Of a stretch of 27,211 nt of DNA, positions 22,735 to 27,211 are shown in pieces. Location of the stretch: the NCBI GenBank assembly GCA_002428365.1, contig DIVW01000043.1, positions 73,905-101,115 of the forward strand, in the 5' to 3' direction. This DNA comes from Propionibacteriaceae bacterium UBA6122 (GTDB lineage: Bacteria > Actinomycetota > Actinomycetes > Propionibacteriales > Propionibacteriaceae). The position numbers and the translations under genes were made by a program. Position 1 is the stretch's first letter, and every line of letters starts with the position of its first letter. The notes beneath the pieces are model-generated. The model ran no database searches. It was not told where the DNA came from and saw only the letters and a program-made list of their open reading frames with translations.

Positions 22735-23397
22735 TCAGGCGTGCCGGACCAGGCCAGATTCGTAGGCGAACAGCACCAGGCCGACCCGATCGCGGGAATG
22801 CAGCTTCGAGAGCAGGCGGCCGATATGAGTCTTCACCGTGCCCTCGGCCATGTAGAGCCGGGCCGAGATCTCAGCGTTGGTGGCCCCGGCTGCGATCTCG
22901 ATCAACACCTCGATCTCCCGATCGGTGAGCAGTTCCAGGCGGGCATCGACGCCCTCGGGGTTGGTCGGCAGCGTGGGCACCACGTGGTCGAGTAGTCGAC
23001 GGGTCGCTGAAGGGGCGATCACGGCCTCGCCCAGGGCGACAGTGCGAATGGCGTTCAACAGATCCTCGGGACGGGCGTCCTTCAGCATGAAGCCGCTAGC
23101 GCCGGCCTTCAGGGCACTGAACACGTATTCGTCCAGATCGAAGGTAGTGAGCACCAACACCTTGATGGGCAGGCCTTCAGCGACGATCTGGCGGGTAGCC
23201 TCCACCCCGTCCAGCTGTGGCATCCGGATGTCCATCAGTACTACATCAGCCGGGATGCGGCGGGCCTGCTCGACCGCGGCGGCGCCGTCAGCGGCTTCGC
23301 CAACGACCTGCAGATCGTCTTCGGCTTCGATCAGCATTCGAAAACCGCTGCGTACCAGCGCCTGATCGTCGGCCAGAATCACCCTGATCGGTGCCAT
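22735..23397 (-). CDS. NarL/FixJ-type response regulator
   Basis: The 220-residue protein has a receiver domain with Asp10, Asp11, phosphoacceptor Asp56 in MDIRMP and a FMLKDA segment with the conserved Lys. A C-terminal LuxR-type HTH follows (LTDREIEVLIEIAAGATNAEISARL, then GTVKTHIGRLLSKL). It is phosphorylated by the kinase encoded upstream, whose stop is 10 bases before the ATG. The ATG at 23395-23397 is preferred to the GTG just before it, because GGGGA then has normal spacing. It is convergent with the CAP-protein gene. The regulated genes are not shown. Confidence 0.9.
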   Translation of the reverse strand: MAPIRVILADDQALVRSGFRMLIEAEDDLQVVGEAADGAAAVEQARRIPADVVLMDIRMPQLDGVEATRQIVAEGLPIKVLVLTTFDLDEYVFSALKAGASGFMLKDARPEDLLNAIRTVALGEAVIAPSATRRLLDHVVPTLPTNPEGVDARLELLTDREIEVLIEIAAGATNAEISARLYMAEGTVKTHIGRLLSKLHSRDRVGLVLFAYESGLVRHA

Positions 23398-23407
23398 CAC
23401 ATTTCCC

Positions 23408-24628
23408 CTAGCTGGACGTGGTGCCGCGGATCGGAAGCACCGCAGTTACCTGGTAGCCCCCACTCGGTCGCGAGCGGGTTAATAGCTGGCCACCCATTGA
23501 AGTGACCCTTTCGTTCATGCCCCGCAGACCGTGCCCGGCAGCCACGGCCGCCTTCGTCTTCCCGCCAGCGCCATTGTCCAACACGTCAATGGTGATGTCG
23601 CGCATGCCGTAGGTGACGGTGACCTGAGCGGTCGCCTGCGGACCGGCGTGTTTCAGGAAGTTGGTCAATGCCTCCTGCACCACCCGATAGGCAGTCAGCG
23701 CTAAGGCCGCCGACACCTGCGGCGGCTGGCCGCGTACCTCCAGGGTGGCCCGATCGCTGGCTCGCAGCACCAGCTCCTGAATATCACCGAGGGTCGGTGC
23801 TGGGGCAAAGTCCGCCTGACCCTCAGCCGGGTCATCGCGCAGCACGCCAACGATGCGGCGCATCTCGGTCAACGCCTCTCGACCGGTCTCGGCGATAGTA
23901 GTCAGCGCCTCCTTAGCCGCCGCTGGCTTCTTGTCGGCGACCGCCCGGCCACCCTCAGCCTGAACGATCATCACCGAAAGCGAGTGCGCCACGATGTCGT
24001 GCAACTCGCGGGCGATCTGGCTTCGGGCCCGTGATTCAGCCAGGCGCGCTTCCTGCTCACGCTCGGCCAACAGACGCTGATAGCGCTCCTCGGCCACGGC
24101 CACGCGGTCTTGGTCGGCCTCGGTCGATTCGCGCACCCGCCGTCCGATCGCGTACGGGGTGATCACCAACCCCAGGCAGACGAACCAGGCCAGCACCAGC
24201 CAGACCCCGCTCTTGAGGCTGATGTAGGCCGGGTCATCGATGATCCACCGCAGCGGGCCCAGCACCGAACCGATTGCGCCGATCGCCACCACCAGCCGAG
24301 CTTCACTGCCCGGGACCCACCGGGCCACGGTGTAGGAGACGATCGGGATCACCGCGAGAGTCGCCATCGGCGTATCCGACACCACCAGCTGCAGCAGCCC
24401 CGCCAGGCTCACCGCCACCATGGTCAGCAGCGGTGAATGCCGCCGCAACACCAGCGGCCACACCATCAACACGGCCGCGATCAGTTGCCAGGTGTTCGAT
24501 ACCTCACCCACACCGCGCAGCCCGTAGGGCAGGATCGTGAGCAGCCCCATGCCACCGGCCAGCGCGGCGTCCAGCAGCCAATCTTGCTTGGTCGCGCCCG
24601 GTGGAAAGAGCAGTTCACGTAGTTGCAT
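23408..24628 (-). CDS. Sensor histidine kinase (HisKA_3/HATPase, DesK/NarX-like)
   Basis: The 406-residue protein has several membrane segments in its first 165 residues and a coiled-coil linker. Its HisKA_3 motif is RELHDIVAHSLSVM (phospho-His210) and its HATPase domain has EALTNFLKHA and DNGAGG. There is no large extracellular sensor loop, so the membrane part probably senses lipid or envelope state, as in DesK-type kinases. It is co-transcribed with the response regulator. An ATG at 24626-24628 was chosen; a TTG 9 bases upstream is also in frame, and neither has a good ribosome binding site. Confidence 0.9.
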   Translation of the reverse strand: MQLRELLFPPGATKQDWLLDAALAGGMGLLTILPYGLRGVGEVSNTWQLIAAVLMVWPLVLRRHSPLLTMVAVSLAGLLQLVVSDTPMATLAVIPIVSYTVARWVPGSEARLVVAIGAIGSVLGPLRWIIDDPAYISLKSGVWLVLAWFVCLGLVITPYAIGRRVRESTEADQDRVAVAEERYQRLLAEREQEARLAESRARSQIARELHDIVAHSLSVMIVQAEGGRAVADKKPAAAKEALTTIAETGREALTEMRRIVGVLRDDPAEGQADFAPAPTLGDIQELVLRASDRATLEVRGQPPQVSAALALTAYRVVQEALTNFLKHAGPQATAQVTVTYGMRDITIDVLDNGAGGKTKAAVAAGHGLRGMNERVTSMGGQLLTRSRPSGGYQVTAVLPIRGTTSS

Positions 24629-24751
24629 CGCCGCCAAGCCTAGGCCGTGGCACCAGGGCGCCGTCAGGGGTGCTGGGCCCGCGCCTGGGGTTCGGCCACT
24701 GGAGCCAATCGGCGCGCCCGGTAGGGTTGGCCAGAAGCGGAGGGGGACCAG

Positions 24752-25570
24752 TTGAAAACCCGGTACATCACTGTCCTAGCCAGTGCCATGGTCGTGCTGG
24801 CTGGCTGCGCTGGTCCGAGTGCACCGAGTACGCCGGGAACGCCCACCGGTGGCGTCACCAGTGCCGCGTCCTCTCCATTGGGCGCGCTCACGCTGGGCCA
24901 ATGCCTGGGGAATCTAGACACCGGGGGAACTCCCGCCCTGATCCCAATCGACTGCACCGAAAAGCACTACTGGGAGGTCGCCGCGATCTTGCCGACCACC
25001 GAGGACGCCTATCCTGGCGAGCCCGCGTTGCGTCAGATCGCCGAGACTGGGTGCGGCGCGGCCTTTGCTGGCTACGTCGGCGTGGATCCGGGCGCGAGCC
25101 CCTTTGGCGTCACCTTCGTGGCGCCCAGCCAGGCCCACTGGTCTGACCCGGCCAACCGCAAGGTCGCCTGCCTGGTCGGCACCGCTGCTGGCGGGCTGGT
25201 CGGCTCCATGGCCGGTACAGCCATGTCGTTCCCGGCCAAGGGCCAGTGCACCGGCAAACCGCTGACCGGTTCCTATGCCATTGATCTGATCAGTTGCGCC
25301 GACCCTCACTACTACGAGGTCTATGCCTCGAAGAAGTGGAGTGGGAAGTCCGCCCCCACCACCGCGCAGTTCGACAAGCTCTACCAGAGCGTCTGCGTCA
25401 ACGGGTTCAAGGATTTCGTCGGGGTCAACGTCGGCAAGTCCAAGTACGAGATCCTCTACTCGATGGTCCCGGCCAAGCAGTGGTCCAAACTGAAAGACCA
25501 TCGGCTGGTGTGCAGCGCCGGTTCGCCGAAGGGCAAGATCACCGGCTCACTGAAGGGCGTCAAAGAGTAG
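24752..25570 (+). CDS. Lipoprotein with two tandem four-cysteine modules (Septum_form-like)
   Basis: The 272-residue protein starts at TTG 24752 with GGAGGGG about 6 bases upstream. It has a lipoprotein signal peptide with lipobox LAGC (Cys19). The exported part is an internal duplication: module 1 has Cys51, 68, 101 and 140, and module 2 has Cys166, 182, 215 and 254, with spacings of 17/33/39 and 16/33/39. Each repeats GQC, C(T/A)xxHYxEV, FxxYVGV or FxxFVGV, and a final (A/V)C after a W. The pattern fits the actinobacterial septum-formation (PF13845) domain, inferred to be disulfide-bonded. Function is unproven. It is convergent with the FMN reductase, 1 bp apart. Confidence 0.75.
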   Translation: MKTRYITVLASAMVVLAGCAGPSAPSTPGTPTGGVTSAASSPLGALTLGQCLGNLDTGGTPALIPIDCTEKHYWEVAAILPTTEDAYPGEPALRQIAETGCGAAFAGYVGVDPGASPFGVTFVAPSQAHWSDPANRKVACLVGTAAGGLVGSMAGTAMSFPAKGQCTGKPLTGSYAIDLISCADPHYYEVYASKKWSGKSAPTTAQFDKLYQSVCVNGFKDFVGVNVGKSKYEILYSMVPAKQWSKLKDHRLVCSAGSPKGKITGSLKGVKE

Positions 25571-25571
25571 G

Positions 25572-26162
25572 TCAGCCGCGCAGCAGGTCGTCGTAGTCGG
25601 GCACTGGCTGATTTGGCAGGTGCTTGGCCGGACGGGAATCCAGCACCCGGTGGGCGAAGGCTCCAGCTGCCTTGGCCACCCGGAAGTCGAGGTCGGCCGA
25701 GTCGCTCCAGTCAGGGGTGGCGGCAAACACCGACAGCGGGGCCACCTCGGCTTTGAAGTAGTAAAAAAGCGGCAGCAGGGCGTGCTCCACCACCAGAGAG
25801 TGGCGCGGGCTGCCGCCGGTGGCCGCCAGCAACACCGGACGACCGGTGAGCGCACGCGGATCGAGGGCGTCGAAGAACAGTTTGAACAGCCCGGCGTATG
25901 AGCCGTTGTAAACCGGGGTGACCGCGATCACGCCGTCCGCGGCCATGATCGCCGCCTTCGCGGCCGTCAGCGCTGGTGAAGATAGCCGTTGCGTAGTCGC
26001 GTCGATCAGGTCATGCCCTAATTCCCGCAGCTCCAGATAGGTCACCTGTGCCACGGCTGAGCTGTCTGCCAGGGCGGCCACTGCCGCTTCGGCCAACCGC
26101 TCACCGAGCAGCCGACTACTCGACGGCTCGCCGGCTCCTGCCGTCACCACCACTAGTTCCAT
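25572..26162 (-). CDS. NAD(P)H-dependent FMN reductase (CE1759-like)
   Basis: The 196-residue protein has a flavodoxin-like fold opening VVVTAGAGEPSSSRLLGERLA (FMN phosphate loop), VTPVYNGSYAGLFKLFFDAL, and TGRPVLLAATGGSPRHSLV. These are the blocks of the NADPH-dependent FMN reductase family and of CE1759-type oxidoreductases. It reduces FMN or a small substrate in the cytoplasm. ATG 26162 has GGAGGT 8 bases upstream. It is divergent from the MscS gene and convergent with the lipoprotein. It is the second flavin reductase in the window, and its physiological acceptor is unknown. Confidence 0.85.
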   Translation of the reverse strand: MELVVVTAGAGEPSSSRLLGERLAEAAVAALADSSAVAQVTYLELRELGHDLIDATTQRLSSPALTAAKAAIMAADGVIAVTPVYNGSYAGLFKLFFDALDPRALTGRPVLLAATGGSPRHSLVVEHALLPLFYYFKAEVAPLSVFAATPDWSDSADLDFRVAKAAGAFAHRVLDSRPAKHLPNQPVPDYDDLLRG

Positions 26163-26238
26163 CTTCGTCTACCTCCATCGCCTCAACGCGGACGTCAGGC
26201 CTCGGCATTCCCCACCCTCGGCCAGCACTTCGGCAAGA

Positions 26239-27126
26239 ATGGCCCCTATGGACCTTTCTGCCTGGGTGAGCACAGCTGATCTGATCGCGATCGCCGTAGT
26301 GATAGTGGTCACCCTGGTCTCCCGCTTCCTGCTGGTCAGACTGGTGCGAACCCTCACCAAACGCGCCTTGGAACGAGCGCGGCAGCGGCGAAAGACCGGC
26401 GGCAACCGGGCTGAGCAACTGCTCACCGCGATGACCTTTGGCAACCAGGAGCGCTACGAACAGCGCACCGCCACCATGGGTTCGATCTCCTCCAGCCTGA
26501 TCAGCATCACCTTGAGCGTCATCGGCATTCTGACGATCCTGGGCATCCTGGGCGTGCCACTGGCCCCGCTACTCACCTCGGCAGGGGTGGGCGGCATCGC
26601 GCTGGCGTTCGGGGCCCAAAGCCTGGTGAAGGATTTTCTTTCGGGCATGTTCATGTTGTTGGAAGACCAGTACGGCGTTGGCGACATCATCGACACCGGC
26701 GAGGTGAAGGGCACTGTCGAGGAGGTCGGCCTGCGAGTGACCCGACTGCGGGATCCATCGGGCACGGTTTGGTACGTCCGCAACGGCGAGATTCTGCGCC
26801 TTGGTAATCAGAGCCAGGGCTGGTCGACCGCGATCATCGACGTTCCGGTCGCCTATGACGAGGATCCCGGTCGAGTGATCACCGTCCTGGAAGCCGTCTC
26901 CCGCGAGGCCGAGGAAGCCGAGGACCTCGCCGAGGTCCTGCTGGAACGTCCCACGGTGGTGGGGGTAAATGCCGTGAGCGCGACCACCATGACCATCCGG
27001 CTGATCGGCAAGACGCTGCCCAATCAGCACTGGCAGGTGCAGCGCTGGCTGCTGGAACACAGCCTGTCAGCCCTAGCCAAGGCCGGGGTTCGCAGCCCAG
27101 CACCGCTGGGGATCCTCCCCGGCTGA
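26239..27126 (+). CDS. MscS-type small mechanosensitive channel
   Basis: The 295-residue protein has three predicted membrane helices (about 14-35, 85-105 and 110-137). The pore helix AGVGGIALAFGAQSLVKDFLSGMF and the beta-domain start EDQYGVGDII are the MscS signature. It opens under membrane tension to release solutes during osmotic downshock. It is shorter than many actinobacterial homologues but contains the whole channel core and C-terminal domain. The ATG at 26239 and the one at 26248 are both possible starts, and neither has a strong ribosome binding site. A dispersed repeat follows the stop. Confidence 0.9.
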   Translation: MAPMDLSAWVSTADLIAIAVVIVVTLVSRFLLVRLVRTLTKRALERARQRRKTGGNRAEQLLTAMTFGNQERYEQRTATMGSISSSLISITLSVIGILTILGILGVPLAPLLTSAGVGGIALAFGAQSLVKDFLSGMFMLLEDQYGVGDIIDTGEVKGTVEEVGLRVTRLRDPSGTVWYVRNGEILRLGNQSQGWSTAIIDVPVAYDEDPGRVITVLEAVSREAEEAEDLAEVLLERPTVVGVNAVSATTMTIRLIGKTLPNQHWQVQRWLLEHSLSALAKAGVRSPAPLGILPG

Positions 27127-27137
27127 GTGGGTTAGCC

Positions 27138-27211
27138 GCAGTTCCCTGAGCCGGTCTCGATTCCGGGCCCCGCAGCCAACTTGAGTCAGTTCCCTGAGCC
27201 AGTCGAAGGGT
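27138..27211 (-). repeat. Dispersed repeat copies at the right edge
   Basis: GCAGTTCCCTGAGCC at 27138-27152 and CAGTTCCCTGAGCCAGTCGAAGGG at 27187-27210 are reverse-strand versions of the CTTCGACAAGCTCAGGGAACTG element, here as CTTCGACTGGCTCAGGG. The copy is cut off by the window end. Confidence 0.7.

Overview
The window is 27.2 kb of high-GC, gene-dense chromosomal DNA with frequent GTG/TTG starts, many ATGA-type overlaps and short intergenic gaps. The gene content (HTH-less LysR partner of DUF5997, Septum_form-like lipoprotein, LpqC-like esterase, NarL-type two-component pair with HisKA_3 kinase, CE1759-like FMN reductase) and the intergenic repeat built on CTTCGACAAGCTCAGGGA point to an actinomycete, probably of the Propionibacteriales. 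No rRNA, tRNA, CRISPR array, transposase gene or phage gene was recognised, so this reads as ordinary core and accessory chromosome rather than an island.

Layout. 1-2256: end of a 1-Cys peroxiredoxin, a strong hairpin, a proline iminopeptidase-like hydrolase (minus), then a REP-like repeat patch in which the 12-bp core of one repeat is flipped relative to its neighbour. 2257-7178: a 1107-residue HEAT-like helical repeat protein of unknown role and a nitronate monooxygenase-like flavoenzyme behind a double inverted-repeat operator. 7187-9727: a DUF5997 gene divergent from an HTH-less LysR-type ligand-binding protein, then a FetAB-type ABC exporter (minus). 9913-12455: a cNMP/CBS/DUF294 nucleotidyltransferase-like protein overlapping a DEDDh exonuclease. 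12517-13838: a 19-bp tandem array that runs into the end of a YciA-like acyl-CoA thioesterase, then a TetR regulator with a 33-bp operator palindrome. 13864-15390: a small four-TM protein, a flavodoxin-fold quinone reductase and its MarR regulator, with two perfect 14-bp palindromes over the MarR promoter.

15642-22697 is mostly exported proteins: DUF218 with Ig-like domains, an LpqC-type lipoprotein esterase, a large secreted metallophosphoesterase, and an IPT/TIG-CAP protein whose ribosome binding site lies in a hairpin. A ketopantoate reductase-like gene sits among them. 22735-27126 holds a NarL/HisKA_3 two-component system, a lipoprotein made of two tandem four-cysteine modules, an FMN reductase and an MscS-type channel. 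Another copy of the dispersed repeat runs off the right edge.

Taken together the window is biased toward redox and stress control (peroxiredoxin, two flavin reductases, TetR and MarR circuits, MscS, two-component system) and the cell envelope. No clear new multi-gene defence or biosynthetic system was found. The most distinctive signals are the flipped-core repeat pair, the repeat array that supplies a gene's stop codon, the layered operators, the hairpin at the CAP-protein start, and the DUF5997/LysR-like and nucleotidyltransferase/exonuclease gene pairs of unknown function.
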